From Clostridiales bacterium (GTDB lineage Bacteria; Bacillota; Clostridia; Oscillospirales; Oscillospiraceae): a stretch of DNA of 64,000 bases. The stretch spans positions 34,255-98,254 of the forward strand of contig JAQXJB010000029.1 in NCBI GenBank assembly GCA_029008095.1, given 5' to 3'. The position numbers and the translations under genes were made by a program. This document shows positions 16,849 through 25,943 of this stretch, one piece after another (position 1 is the first letter of the stretch; each line of letters starts with the position of its first letter). The notes beneath the pieces were generated by a model. It worked only from the letters and a program-made list of their open reading frames with translations, had not been told where the DNA came from and ran no database searches.

Positions 16849-18154
16849 TTTCTACCTCTTCTGTTTCACCGGATATGATTTCAGTCTCCGGCAGATTTTC
16901 CGATGTGTCATTCTCCGGCTGTCTTTCCACTTCGTACTCTGTGGCGTAGTTTGACTCGTCTGAAGCCTGGGGACGGGCCGGGACACTATTCAGGGTGAGG
17001 ATGATGCGGTCGTATTCCTCGCTGCCCGGGACTGCCGCTGTGGGCGGTGCGTCATAAGTACCGGTAAGGATGGGGATGCAGGCGGTCTCAGAGATGTATA
17101 GACCTCTGTCACCCTGGCACAGTGTGAGCTGAAGTACGGCGGCACAGCCGCCCTGATTGAAACTGCCGGCATATTTGCCGAGACTGTAGATGATGATTGC
17201 ATCGTTATATTGCTCAAAATAATGTAGATTCTGACCGTTCTGACCGAAAACTATGTCTGCACCGCAGTCAACGGCATATCGCGCGGAATGGTATTCGTTG
17301 CTCAGATATATTTCCTCGGTGCCGGCGTTCCAACTGAAACAGACGATTATCAGGTCAGCTCCCGCATTCTTCAGAGAAGCGATGCTTTTTTTCATATTGC
17401 TGCCTGCGCCGCCGTTTGAGGAATAGAAACCAATGAGAAGGTCATCCTTGCTGATAAGCAGGGATATTGATTTGTCCTCCACGTAAGGAAGTCCAGCGCC
17501 GCTGAGTGCGGTCACAGTGTCCTCGTAGCCCTCCTGACCGAAGTCGTAAGCGTGAGCGCTTGCTGTGTTAACAATGTCTATGCCTGCCTCGCGGAATGCT
17601 GCCGCCCAGGCGGTGGATGCTGTGAGAGACTCTGATTCAGGCGATACGTGAGAGTCTGTAAGCACACCCTCAAGATTCATTATGCTCACATCATCGCTGC
17701 TTATAAGTTCGGCTATGGGGGAGAACATGGCGTAGTCCGCCGGATCGCCTATGGGGGAAACGCCGCCAATGAAGCTTATTTTATATTCTACCAGCTTGGA
17801 AGGCGGTTCAGGGGTTGGTTCAGGGGTGGGGTCCGGGTCTTGACCGGCATCATGAGTGGGTTCGGGAGTAGGCTCTGGAGTTGGTTCCGGAGTGGGCTCA
17901 GCGCTCGCCTCCGGCGTAGGTTCAACATCGGGAGTAGAGGTAGGCGCAGGTGTGGCTGTTGCGTCGGGAGAGGGGAATGCATCCGGAGTGGGAGTGGGCG
18001 TTGCCGGGGGCAGGGTGGGTATCGCTGTTGCCGGCGGCGAAGTGGGTACGGAGTCGGGATCGTCCAACCGTGTAAGGGCAAAAATGGCAATAGCGGCGAT
18101 GATGACCGCCGCTGCCGTGCATATTATAGCTATAAGGATCCGTTGTTTTTTCAA
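16838..18154 (-). CDS. Membrane-anchored CapA/PGA_cap-like protein with degenerate active site
   Basis: A TTG start at 18154 (SD GAGGT 8 bases away) gives 438 residues. It also places the gene after the nrdDG terminator, unlike the longer ORF. An N-terminal hydrophobic anchor (residues 6-29) is followed by a Pro/Thr/Glu-rich linker to about residue 120, then a CapA-like metallophosphoesterase fold retaining NLEGVL. Expected motifs are altered: the GD of the first motif reads FIGGVSPIGD, the usual HWG-x-E reads FSWNAGTEE, GxHxH reads GQNGQN, and YSLGN reads YSLGK. I infer loss of metal-dependent catalysis. The cell-surface role is unknown. Confidence 0.72.
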   Translation of the reverse strand: MKKQRILIAIICTAAAVIIAAIAIFALTRLDDPDSVPTSPPATAIPTLPPATPTPTPDAFPSPDATATPAPTSTPDVEPTPEASAEPTPEPTPEPTPEPTHDAGQDPDPTPEPTPEPPSKLVEYKISFIGGVSPIGDPADYAMFSPIAELISSDDVSIMNLEGVLTDSHVSPESESLTASTAWAAAFREAGIDIVNTASAHAYDFGQEGYEDTVTALSGAGLPYVEDKSISLLISKDDLLIGFYSSNGGAGSNMKKSIASLKNAGADLIIVCFSWNAGTEEIYLSNEYHSARYAVDCGADIVFGQNGQNLHYFEQYNDAIIIYSLGKYAGSFNQGGCAAVLQLTLCQGDRGLYISETACIPILTGTYDAPPTAAVPGSEEYDRIILTLNSVPARPQASDESNYATEYEVERQPENDTSENLPETEIISGETEEVENGY

Positions 18155-18182
18155 TATATGTACCTCATGGAAAAAGCACATA

Positions 18183-18211
18183 CAGCGGGGCGAAATATCA
18201 TCGCCCCGCTG
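18183..18211 (-). terminator. Terminator hairpin after nrdDG
   Basis: CAGCGGGGCGA pairs with TCGCCCCGCTG (11 bp). On the minus strand a CTTTTT run follows after a few bases. It separates nrdG from the capA-like gene. Confidence 0.7.
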
Positions 18212-18218
18212 GCTGTAA

Positions 18219-18734
18219 TTATCTGTTTTCGTGCAAAATGACCTCACCGCAGTCGAGACTCTTCTGAACGTCTATTACGCGCTGATTGCGGCTTCCGCGC
18301 CACTTAAGGGTCAGGCTCTTTTCGGCAATAAGGAACATGCCGTCAATGAGCACATCGGTGGCGGAAATGAGAGCCTTGAAGCCTGGGTCGGTTTTGGAAA
18401 TATCAAGTATTTCCTCAAAGGTGTAGCCGGAATAACACCATACGTTGAAGCCCGCAGCCTTCGCCCGCTGAGCAAGCTCAGCGCAGGCAGCCGCCTGCAG
18501 ATAAGGCTCGCCGCCGGAGAGCGTGAGACCATCGGTGAGCGGATTGGATGAGAGGGTCTTGAAAAGGCTGTCAACGGTGACCTCTCTGCCGCCTGCCGGA
18601 TCCCAGGTGTGAGGATTGTGGCACTCAGGACAGTGGCGTTCGCACCCTTGGGTAAATACCACGAAACGGAAACCAGGGCCGTCAACTATGGAGTCCTGTA
18701 TGGTGTCCGCTATCCGAAGAACGGTATCACTCAT
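18219..18734 (-). CDS. nrdG: Anaerobic ribonucleotide reductase activating protein NrdG
   Basis: This 171-residue radical SAM enzyme installs the glycyl radical on NrdD. The CX3CX2C cluster motif reads CERHCPEC, followed by HNPHTWD and the SAM-binding LSGGEP. The ATG at 18734 is chosen because it overlaps the nrdD stop by 8 bases (ATGAGTGA), giving translational coupling and the standard N-terminus MSDTVLRIADTIQDSIVDG. It is the second gene of the nrdDG operon. Confidence 0.92.
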   Translation of the reverse strand: MSDTVLRIADTIQDSIVDGPGFRFVVFTQGCERHCPECHNPHTWDPAGGREVTVDSLFKTLSSNPLTDGLTLSGGEPYLQAAACAELAQRAKAAGFNVWCYSGYTFEEILDISKTDPGFKALISATDVLIDGMFLIAEKSLTLKWRGSRNQRVIDVQKSLDCGEVILHENR

Positions 18735-21078
18735 CGCAGACACCGCAGCAGGAACCAATGCTGTGCTTTACGCGGTCATGCTCCTCAGCACGCTTGGCAT
18801 TATTGAAGCGGTCAAGAGTGCCCACAAGGTAGCCGGTGATGCGGCGGATGCGTTCAAACGGACCTTCGTCCTCGGTACGTCCGCAGCCGGGACACTGATC
18901 CTTGATGATGCCGGAGAAGCCGCAGACGGGGTCACGGTCTACCGGATGGTTTACAGAGCCGTAGCCAATGCCGCACTTCTGCATGTAGCGCACTACCTTC
19001 TCAAAGGCATCAAGATTGTCCAGAGGGTCTCCGTCCATCTCAATATAGGTGATGTGTCCTGCATTGGTAAGAGCATGGTAGGGAGCCTCTATCTGTATTT
19101 TCTCAAAGGCGGCGATGGGGTAATAAACGGGCACGTGGAAGCTGTTAGTGTAGTATTCACGGTCGGTAACCCCGGGAATAGAGCCGTAGATCTCGCGATC
19201 CATTCTTACAAAACGGCCGGAAAGACCTTCAGCGGGGGTTGCAAGGAGAGAGAAATTCAGACCGTACTTTTGGCAGGCCTCGTCCATCTTTGCACGCATG
19301 TGGGAAACTATCTCAAGACCCAGGTTGCGGCTGGTTTCGCTCTCGCCGTGGTGCTTGCCGACCAGAGCCACGAGGGTCTCGGCCAAGCCAATGAAGCCCA
19401 TAGAGAGCGTGCCGTGCTTGAGAATTTCGCCTATCTCATCGTTCCAATCAAGCTTCTCGCTGTCTATCCAGACGCCCTCGCCCATGAGGAAGGGGAAGTT
19501 GCGAACCTTCTTCTTTCTCTGAAGCTCAAAACGTTCAAGAAGCTGACCAATGATGAGCTCTATCTTGCTGTCCAGCATCTCAAAGAATACGTCGATGTCA
19601 CCCTTAGCCTTAATGGCAAGGCGGGGAAGGTTGACGGTGGTGAAAGAAAGGTTGCCGCGGCCGGGAGCGATCTCGCGGCTGGGGTCATAGACATTGCCCA
19701 TAACGCGGGTGCGGCATCCCATGTAGCCTATCTCGGTTTCGGGATGACCGGGCTTATAATACTGAAGGTTGAAGGGCGCGTCAATGAAGGAGAAATTGGG
19801 GAACAGACGCTTGGCGCTGCAGCGGCATGCCAGCTTGAAAAGATCGTAGTTGGGTTCTCCCTCGTTGAGGTTGACGCCGTCCTTGACTCTGAATATCTGA
19901 ATGGGGAAGATGGGAGTTTCGCCGTTGCCCAGACCCTGTTCGGTGCTGAGAAGCAGGTTGCGCATGACCATACGACCCTCGGGAGAGGTGTCCATACCGT
20001 AGTTGATAGAGGAGAAGGGAGTCTGGGCACCCGCACGGGAATTCATGGTATTGAGATTGTGGATAAGTGCCTCCATCGCCTGGAAGGTGGCGCGGTCGGT
20101 TTCCTTGGTGGCACGGTAGTGGGCAAAGGTCTGAGCCTTTCTGCATACACCCTCATCGCAGCCTGTGAGATCCTGCAGCCTGGGAAGCTCGGCTTCAAAG
20201 TAAGCATCGCAGTCCTCAAGCTTGGGATAAAGGCCGGTCTCGGCTTCAATCGCCTTACGGTTTTCCTTGAGAGTATCCTCCAGATCCTCGCAGTCAGCCA
20301 GAAGCATGAAGGCACGAGCCAGATTCTGAATATAGATGCGTCTGAAGGTCTTGCTTACGCCTTCGGCCATGCTGTAATCAAAGTTGACGATACTCTGTCC
20401 GCCGTGCTGATCGTTCTGATTGGACTGGATGGCGATGCAGGCCAGAGCGGCATAGGAAGCGATGTCCTGAGGCTCACGGAGAATACCATGGCCGGTGGAG
20501 AAGCCGTTTTTAAAGAGAGAAAGGAGGTCAATCTGGGTGCAGGTAGTGGTGCCGGTGGAGGCGAAGTCCATGTCATGGATGTGGATGTCGCCCTCACGGT
20601 GAGCCTTTGCGTATTCGGGCTTGAGCACGTACATCTCGAAGAACTGCTTCGCTCCCTCGGAACCGTACTTGAGCATGGCACCCATAGCGGTGTCTCCGTT
20701 GATATTGGCGTTCTCACGCTTGATATCGGAATCCTTGGCGTCGGCAAAGGTTATCTCCTCATACTTCTGCATAAGGCGAGTGTTCATCTCGCGGACGCGG
20801 CTGCGCTCGGCGCGGTAAAGTATATATGCCTTGGCGGTCTGGACATAGCCGTTGTCCATAAGAACTCGCTCTACTATATCTTGTATATGCTCAACGTCGG
20901 GAGAGTTGTTGCCCTCAACCTCAAGAATGGACAAAACCTCAGCGGCGAGGGTCTTGGCTGTATCCTCACTGCCCAGCTTGTATGTTGCGGCGAAAGCCTT
21001 GGTAATAGCGGACTCTATCTTTTCCAGTTCGAAGGGGACTATGCGGCCGTCTCTTTTTCTGATGCCATCTATGGTCAT
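18727..21078 (-). CDS. nrdD: Anaerobic ribonucleoside-triphosphate reductase NrdD
   Basis: The 783-residue class III reductase makes dNTPs from NTPs without oxygen. It has an N-terminal ATP-cone (RKRDGRIVPFELEKI), the central glycyl-radical barrel, a C-terminal four-Cys zinc site (CGFSG and CPGC) and the glycyl-radical motif RITGYLVGTLDRFNNAK near the end. It is transcribed with nrdG, and putative NrdR boxes lie just upstream. The 831-aa plus-strand ORF over it is a shadow. Confidence 0.95.
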   Translation of the reverse strand: MTIDGIRKRDGRIVPFELEKIESAITKAFAATYKLGSEDTAKTLAAEVLSILEVEGNNSPDVEHIQDIVERVLMDNGYVQTAKAYILYRAERSRVREMNTRLMQKYEEITFADAKDSDIKRENANINGDTAMGAMLKYGSEGAKQFFEMYVLKPEYAKAHREGDIHIHDMDFASTGTTTCTQIDLLSLFKNGFSTGHGILREPQDIASYAALACIAIQSNQNDQHGGQSIVNFDYSMAEGVSKTFRRIYIQNLARAFMLLADCEDLEDTLKENRKAIEAETGLYPKLEDCDAYFEAELPRLQDLTGCDEGVCRKAQTFAHYRATKETDRATFQAMEALIHNLNTMNSRAGAQTPFSSINYGMDTSPEGRMVMRNLLLSTEQGLGNGETPIFPIQIFRVKDGVNLNEGEPNYDLFKLACRCSAKRLFPNFSFIDAPFNLQYYKPGHPETEIGYMGCRTRVMGNVYDPSREIAPGRGNLSFTTVNLPRLAIKAKGDIDVFFEMLDSKIELIIGQLLERFELQRKKKVRNFPFLMGEGVWIDSEKLDWNDEIGEILKHGTLSMGFIGLAETLVALVGKHHGESETSRNLGLEIVSHMRAKMDEACQKYGLNFSLLATPAEGLSGRFVRMDREIYGSIPGVTDREYYTNSFHVPVYYPIAAFEKIQIEAPYHALTNAGHITYIEMDGDPLDNLDAFEKVVRYMQKCGIGYGSVNHPVDRDPVCGFSGIIKDQCPGCGRTEDEGPFERIRRITGYLVGTLDRFNNAKRAEEHDRVKHSIGSCCGVCDE

Positions 21079-21093
21079 ATTGACTCTATCCTT

Positions 21094-21142
21094 TCACAAT
21101 ATCTGGTATAGCCGACAAAACTGTGCAGCATAGATATAGTAC
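21094..21142 (-). promoter_or_regulatory. Two putative NrdR boxes upstream of nrdDG
   Basis: TCACAATATCTGGTAT (21094-21109) and AGCATAGATATAGTAC (21127-21142) each resemble the NrdR consensus ACACTATATCTAGTGT. Their centres are 33 bases apart, about three helical turns, as expected for paired NrdR sites. A nrdR gene is present in this window at 45059. The matches are imperfect. Confidence 0.5.
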
Positions 21143-21240
21143 AACGCCTTTTCGCTTATGTCAATATCTCAACGAAAAATAATTGCAGGATTTTTGATTT
21201 CTATAAATGGACAAAAGTTGTATACATTTGGCTCATCCGG

Positions 21241-21249
21241 TGATATAAT
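21241..21249 (+). promoter_or_regulatory. Extended -10 promoter of the DUF975 gene
   Basis: TGATATAAT is an extended -10 element ending about 130 bases before the gene. A TTGTAT lies upstream at a spacing of about 20, so no ideal -35 box is present. Confidence 0.5.
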
Positions 21250-21380
21250 AAAATCAAATAAAAAAACAATGCGGAATGCGGAGAATAGCTCTTTATAGAA
21301 AAATTTTTAAGCAGCAAAAAATTTCAGCCACCAAATATTGGGGTGGGGAAGAAACGGAGAAGGAGAAAAGGAGGACGGCT

Positions 21381-22100
21381 ATGAACAGAACTCAACTCAA
21401 GCGTAGGGCGCGTCACGCATATATGGATACGCCCCGTCTCTATATGACCACGTTTATCTACCTTGTTATTCTGCTGCTGCTCACCATTGTAAGCAGCAAG
21501 ATAGACGCCATAATCGTTGCCTGGACAAATAATGCGCTTCGCTATATGGAAGCGGGGAACGTTATCCCGGTTTATTCAAAGCGGGAATGGGCCGCCACGC
21601 TCTTTGTATTTGTCATTCAGATTATGATACAGATACTTACCGTGGGCTATATGTCCTTCGCTCTTAATATCAGCCGACACCGCCCCACCGGCATGGCGGA
21701 CCTGGCTGACGGTTTCAGTATTACCTTTAAGGTATTTGCGGTCTATTTCCTTCAGGGGTTGTTCATAACGCTTTGGTCCATGCTCTTTGTCGTACCCGGC
21801 ATCATCGCCGCTTACCGCTATCGCCAGGCTTATTATATCCTGCTTGACGATCCTTCCAAGGGGCCTCTGCAATGCATCCGCGAGAGCAAGAAAATCATGC
21901 GTGGCCATAAGGCTGAGCTCTTCGTCCTTGATTTGAGCTTTATCGGCTGGTATATTCTCATTCTTCTCAGCGCAGGAATTCTCGCCATATGGATTCTGCC
22001 ATATACGGAGACCACATACGCCATTTATTATAATATGCTTCTTTATCCGGATGGTATTTTTCCGGCACCTCCGCTGTACGAGGAATCAAACAACGAATGA
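21381..22100 (+). CDS. DUF975 family integral membrane protein
   Basis: The 239-residue protein starts MNRTQLKRRAR, typical for DUF975, with the SD AAAGGAGG close upstream. It has about five hydrophobic segments (residues 24-42, 80-102, 124-146, 148-160 and 185-210) and the family signature LWSMLFVVPGIIAAYRYRQAYYILLDDP followed by IRESKKIMRGHK. The function is unknown. It is divergent from nrdD and ends at a terminator. Confidence 0.85.
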   Translation: MNRTQLKRRARHAYMDTPRLYMTTFIYLVILLLLTIVSSKIDAIIVAWTNNALRYMEAGNVIPVYSKREWAATLFVFVIQIMIQILTVGYMSFALNISRHRPTGMADLADGFSITFKVFAVYFLQGLFITLWSMLFVVPGIIAAYRYRQAYYILLDDPSKGPLQCIRESKKIMRGHKAELFVLDLSFIGWYILILLSAGILAIWILPYTETTYAIYYNMLLYPDGIFPAPPLYEESNNE

Positions 22101-22105
22101 TAGCG

Positions 22106-22135
22106 GCGTCCCCTGCATTTTGATGCGGGGGACGC
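22106..22135 (+). terminator. Terminator after the DUF975 gene
   Basis: GCGTCCCCTGCA pairs with TGCGGGGGACGC (one wobble) and is followed by TTTGTGTTTG. Confidence 0.75.
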
Positions 22136-22230
22136 TTTGTGTTTGACATTGCCGAATGCATTACGCTCTCTGGCGGCTGAATAGATAGGAGTATAAACCC
22201 GCCGATACTGGGCAAAATGCTTTAAGGTGA

Positions 22231-22378
22231 TAGTGTGAAAAAATCACATTATATTATTAAAAGCCCATCTGCTCGCCGCTTCGCTGCAGCCGTAGATGAC
22301 GGCTATAATCCCCATTTCGCCGGGGGAGCATTTCGTTTCTGATTTGTGCCGTTCATAGCGGCGGAATGGGGGATTAAT
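22231..22378 (+). repeat. Repeated structured leader element, copy A (before tepA)
   Basis: Starts TAGTGTGA with hairpin AGTGTGA/TCACATT, then AT-rich DNA. A GCC-CATCTGC-TCG...-GTAGATG-AC-GGC stem follows, and then the pair ATCCCCATT and AATGGGGGAT. The element ends at the base before the tepA ATG and supplies its SD (GGGGGA). A G-run inside (CCGGGGGAG) can compete for the same CCCC strand. Copies B-E share this architecture. Confidence 0.85.
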
Positions 22379-23080
22379 ATGAAAAACGAAGAACTCACAA
22401 ATGAGGAATTTTCCGGGGACGAGCTGCTGCAAAGCGATATAATCCGCCTTGGTTCAGCCACTGCCCGCTCCTCTAAAGGCTGCATCCACTGTCTTACCAT
22501 CATCGGGCAGATAGAGGGACATATTCTGCTGCCGCCCAATAATAAGACCACCAAGTATGAGCATGTAATGCCTATGCTGGCTGCCATCGAGGAAAGCGAT
22601 GATATCGATGCGCTGATGATACTGCTCAACACTGTAGGCGGAGATATCGAGGCTGGGCTGGGGATAGCGGAGCTTATTTCGGGAATGAAGAAGCCTACGG
22701 CGTCTCTGGTGCTGGGCGGAGGGCATTCTATCGGCGTACCGCTGGCTGTCTCGGCGAAAAAATCTTTCATCGCGCCCTCGGCGGCTATGACCATACATCC
22801 CGTGCGGCTCAACGGGGTAGTGATAGGCGTGCCGCAGACCTTCACCTATTTCGAGAAGATCCAGGAGCGCATTGTAGCCTTCGTGACGGAAAATTCCTCC
22901 GTGGACAGGGATACCTTCGTGCGCATGATGCTTAAAACGGGAGAGCTGACTACCGATGTAGGCAGCGTTATATATGGTGAGGAAGCGGTGAACTGCGGCC
23001 TTATCGACGCCCTTGGCGGCCTTTCCGACGCGCTGGATTATCTGCACGGCGAAATAGAGAAGAGGCGGGAGAAAAAGTGA
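22379..23080 (+). CDS. tepA: ClpP-superfamily serine protease TepA
   Basis: The 233-residue protein matches TepA (translocation-enhancing protein, YmfB), a ClpP/SppA-fold enzyme. Motifs are LLNTVGGDIEAGL, the nucleophile Ser in GGGHSIGVPLAVSA, and the His in TIHPVR. As in Bacillus, it lies directly upstream of the SpoIIIE/FtsK gene, which supports the assignment. The ATG at 22379 is chosen over the upstream ORF start because it directly follows the SD provided by the repeated element. Translation may therefore depend on the folding of that element. Confidence 0.88.
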   Translation: MKNEELTNEEFSGDELLQSDIIRLGSATARSSKGCIHCLTIIGQIEGHILLPPNNKTTKYEHVMPMLAAIEESDDIDALMILLNTVGGDIEAGLGIAELISGMKKPTASLVLGGGHSIGVPLAVSAKKSFIAPSAAMTIHPVRLNGVVIGVPQTFTYFEKIQERIVAFVTENSSVDRDTFVRMMLKTGELTTDVGSVIYGEEAVNCGLIDALGGLSDALDYLHGEIEKRREKK

Positions 23081-23157
23081 TTGCGAATATTTGTACGCTG
23101 TGATATACTGCTAAAATATAGACGTATAATTACTTTCCCGAACAGAGGTGCATATAA

Positions 23158-25821
23158 ATGCCTGCAAAAAAGGGCACAACAAAAAATACAAGCAGCAGGA
23201 AAACAGGAAAAAAGCCTGCCAAGTCCTCGGCGTCCGGCTCTTCCGCCAAGACTGCTGCACAGCAGCCGCACCGGCGCGAGATAGGCGCGGTGGTCTGTCT
23301 CTTACTTGCCATTTTCTCTTTCATTGGATATTTCAGCTCGGACGGCTGGTTCATAGACTTTTTCCGTTCTTTCCTCTCGGGGCTTGTGGGCAGAGGCTTT
23401 TATCTCTTTCCGCCAGCACTGCTGCTGGGCGCGTACATATTGTTCTTCCACAGGGGACGCCCTGTGAGGCTGCGCCTTGCCTGCGCTCTGCTCATCCCCC
23501 TCATGCTTGGAGCGGTACTCCATCTTTTTGGCTGCAAAACCGAATATGAATGGTCATGGAATGTCATTTCCACTCTTTACAGAGACGGCTCCGCCGCAGG
23601 CGTTTCCTGCTGCGGTGGAGTGTTTGGCGGTCTTTTGGCAATGGGCTTTGGCGCTATGTTCGGCAAGGTGGGCGCGGGCATTGTCTTCGTGATAGCCCTG
23701 CTCTTCCTGCTGCTCATGGCATTCAACGCCACAATCAGCGGAATCGTTGATTGGTACCGCTCCAGAGAAAAGGTGGAGTATGAATACATACCCAAACCGG
23801 AGAAAACCAAAAAGGAGAAGCCGGAGGTTGCGGAGGAAGCAACGCCCGAACCCGGTCACACCACTGAAATAGCGGGTAAGACCCGCCACACAAGTCGGGT
23901 GATCGATTTCCCGGTGGATGATCCCATCAATCCGCCAAAAGAAGATAAGGACTCCTTCTTCGACAGTAATCCTGCCGTACCAACCCCTGATAAGGTGCTG
24001 AGCGGCGAGGCAGAGCCCGTACCTGAGAAAAAACAACCTGTAAATCCTGAGCCTTTACACCGTGAGGAAGAAGCACAAAAGGCGGCGAATGCGGCTGTAC
24101 CGGAGGTCTCTGAGCACGTTCCCGCTCAGTCTGTAAACGAGATAATGAAGCCGCTTGAGGAAGAACTGGCTGCCAGCAAGAAGATGGAGAAGCTTCGCAA
24201 CGAGGCAGAGAAGCGTGCGGCTTCAATAGAGGTGGCTGAAGCCATAGAGGAGAGTCTTGGCAATTCTGAGCCTGCCGCGTATGTGTATCCGCCCACATCA
24301 CTGCTGGCTCAGGCCAGCGCGGGCAGCAGTGCCGACGGAAAGACCGAGGTGGAAATGAATGCCCGCCGGCTGGAAACTACTATCCAGAGCTTCGGCATAA
24401 ACGCCCGCCTTGTGGATTATACTCGCGGCCCCTCCGTTACCAGATATGAGGTGGAGCTTGAGCAGGGTGTAAAGCTATCCCGCCTTACCAATCTGGCGGA
24501 CGACCTAGCCCTCGCACTTGGCGCTACGGGCGTAAGAGTGGCTCCGATCCCAGATAAAATATCCATAGTTGGCATTGAGGTGCCGAACAAGATAGTCAAC
24601 GTTGTCGCTCTGCGCGAACTTATCGAATCCAAGGAATTCACAGGCAAGAGCTCCAAGCTCTCCTTTGCCGTGGGCAAGGATATAGCGGGCAACCCCGTAG
24701 TTGGCGATATTTCCAAGCTGCCCCATCTGCTCATAGCGGGTACCACCGGCTCCGGTAAATCCGTCTGCATGAACTCTCTTATACTCAGCCTGCTCTTCAA
24801 GTCCTCGCCGGACGAGGTGCGCCTTATAATGATAGACCCCAAGATGATAGAGCTTGGCGTTTATAACGAGATACCTCATCTGCTGATTCCCGTGGTTACC
24901 GACCCGAAGAAGGCGGCAGGCGCTCTGCAGTGGGCCGTAGTTGAAATGATGAAGCGCTATAAGCTGTTTTCTGAGGTTGGCGCAAGAGACCTTGCCACTT
25001 ATAACACTGCCATCGTTAAGAAGGAGGGCGGCCAGACCCTGCCCCAGATAGTGGTGCTCATAGACGAGCTGGCCGACCTGATGCTGGTGGCCGCCAAGGA
25101 TGTTGAAGAATCCATTTGCCGCGTGGCTCAGATGGGCCGCGCTTCCGGAATACACCTTGTCATCGCCACCCAGCGTCCCTCCGCCGATGTTATAACCGGC
25201 CTTATGAAGGGCAATATACCGTCCAGAATAGCTTTTGCCGTTGACTCGGCTTTGAACTCCCGTATTATCCTCGATACGACCGGCGCTGAAAAGCTCATCG
25301 GTAAGGGCGACATGCTCTATTCTCCCATCGGTGCGGGCAAGCCTCTTCGTGTTCAGGGCGCGTTCGTCACCGACGAGGAGCGTGAGGCCGTTGTAAACTT
25401 CGTCAAGGAACGCAGCACCGCTCAGTATTCCGAGAACATCCTTGAGGAGATCGAGCGCAACGCTGAGAAGGATTCCAGGAAAGATAAGGACGAACCCGCG
25501 GAGATAAGCGAGGGTGACGGCGAGGTGGATGAACTGTTCAATTCCGCCGTTGAGGTCATCCTTGAGGTCAAGCAGGCTTCCGTATCCATGCTCCAGCGTA
25601 AGCTGAAGCTGGGCTATTCCCGAGCTGCCCGTCTTGTAGACCAGATGGAAGAACGCGGTATAGTCGGCCCCTTCGAAGGCTCCAAGCCCCGCCAGCTCCT
25701 CATCACCCGGGAACAGTGGCTGGCGATGCAGGGCATTGAAACGCAGGAAACCCTGCCAATGCCTGAGGATAATTACGTTCCCGAGCCTGAAGAAGACATA
25801 TCTGATGAACCAACAGAATAA
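23158..25821 (+). CDS. ftsK: DNA translocase FtsK/SpoIIIE
   Basis: This 887-residue motor pumps chromosomal DNA through the division or sporulation septum. A Lys/Ser-rich N-terminus is followed by four hydrophobic segments within residues 42-200, a Pro/Glu-rich linker (to about 400), and the alpha/beta motor with Walker A AGTTGSGKS and Walker B VVLIDELADLM. The C-terminal gamma winged helix (SVSMLQRKLKLGYSRAARL) reads KOPS-type sequences. I cannot tell from this window whether it is the sporulation or the vegetative paralogue. The SD is GAGGTG. Confidence 0.95.
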   Translation: MPAKKGTTKNTSSRKTGKKPAKSSASGSSAKTAAQQPHRREIGAVVCLLLAIFSFIGYFSSDGWFIDFFRSFLSGLVGRGFYLFPPALLLGAYILFFHRGRPVRLRLACALLIPLMLGAVLHLFGCKTEYEWSWNVISTLYRDGSAAGVSCCGGVFGGLLAMGFGAMFGKVGAGIVFVIALLFLLLMAFNATISGIVDWYRSREKVEYEYIPKPEKTKKEKPEVAEEATPEPGHTTEIAGKTRHTSRVIDFPVDDPINPPKEDKDSFFDSNPAVPTPDKVLSGEAEPVPEKKQPVNPEPLHREEEAQKAANAAVPEVSEHVPAQSVNEIMKPLEEELAASKKMEKLRNEAEKRAASIEVAEAIEESLGNSEPAAYVYPPTSLLAQASAGSSADGKTEVEMNARRLETTIQSFGINARLVDYTRGPSVTRYEVELEQGVKLSRLTNLADDLALALGATGVRVAPIPDKISIVGIEVPNKIVNVVALRELIESKEFTGKSSKLSFAVGKDIAGNPVVGDISKLPHLLIAGTTGSGKSVCMNSLILSLLFKSSPDEVRLIMIDPKMIELGVYNEIPHLLIPVVTDPKKAAGALQWAVVEMMKRYKLFSEVGARDLATYNTAIVKKEGGQTLPQIVVLIDELADLMLVAAKDVEESICRVAQMGRASGIHLVIATQRPSADVITGLMKGNIPSRIAFAVDSALNSRIILDTTGAEKLIGKGDMLYSPIGAGKPLRVQGAFVTDEEREAVVNFVKERSTAQYSENILEEIERNAEKDSRKDKDEPAEISEGDGEVDELFNSAVEVILEVKQASVSMLQRKLKLGYSRAARLVDQMEERGIVGPFEGSKPRQLLITREQWLAMQGIETQETLPMPEDNYVPEPEEDISDEPTE

Positions 25822-25851
25822 TGCTAAGTACCAAGCAGTCAACGAAAAAAA

Positions 25852-25879
25852 TCGCCGCGCATCATTTGATGTGCGGCGA
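25852..25879 (-). terminator. Terminator of the spoVAD-spoVAE transcript
   Basis: TCGCCGCGCATCA pairs with TGATGTGCGGCGA (one wobble). On the minus strand it is followed by TTTTTTT, so it ends the spoVA transcript. It also lies just past ftsK, but there the plus strand lacks a T-run. Confidence 0.8.
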
Positions 25880-25943
25880 ATTGGATTTCATGGGGACAAT
25901 GCTGCAAATATTTCACATCTGTGCCGCATGGTGCATCAGACGA

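Noticed and set aside
18616-21111. 831-aa plus-strand ORF opposite nrdD
   Set aside because: It is a mirror of the nrdD coding strand with no SD and no recognisable domain; nrdD itself is unmistakable.
21241-22100. Longer start at 21276 for the DUF975 gene
   Set aside because: It has no SD, while the ATG at 21381 has AAAGGAGG and gives the family N-terminus.
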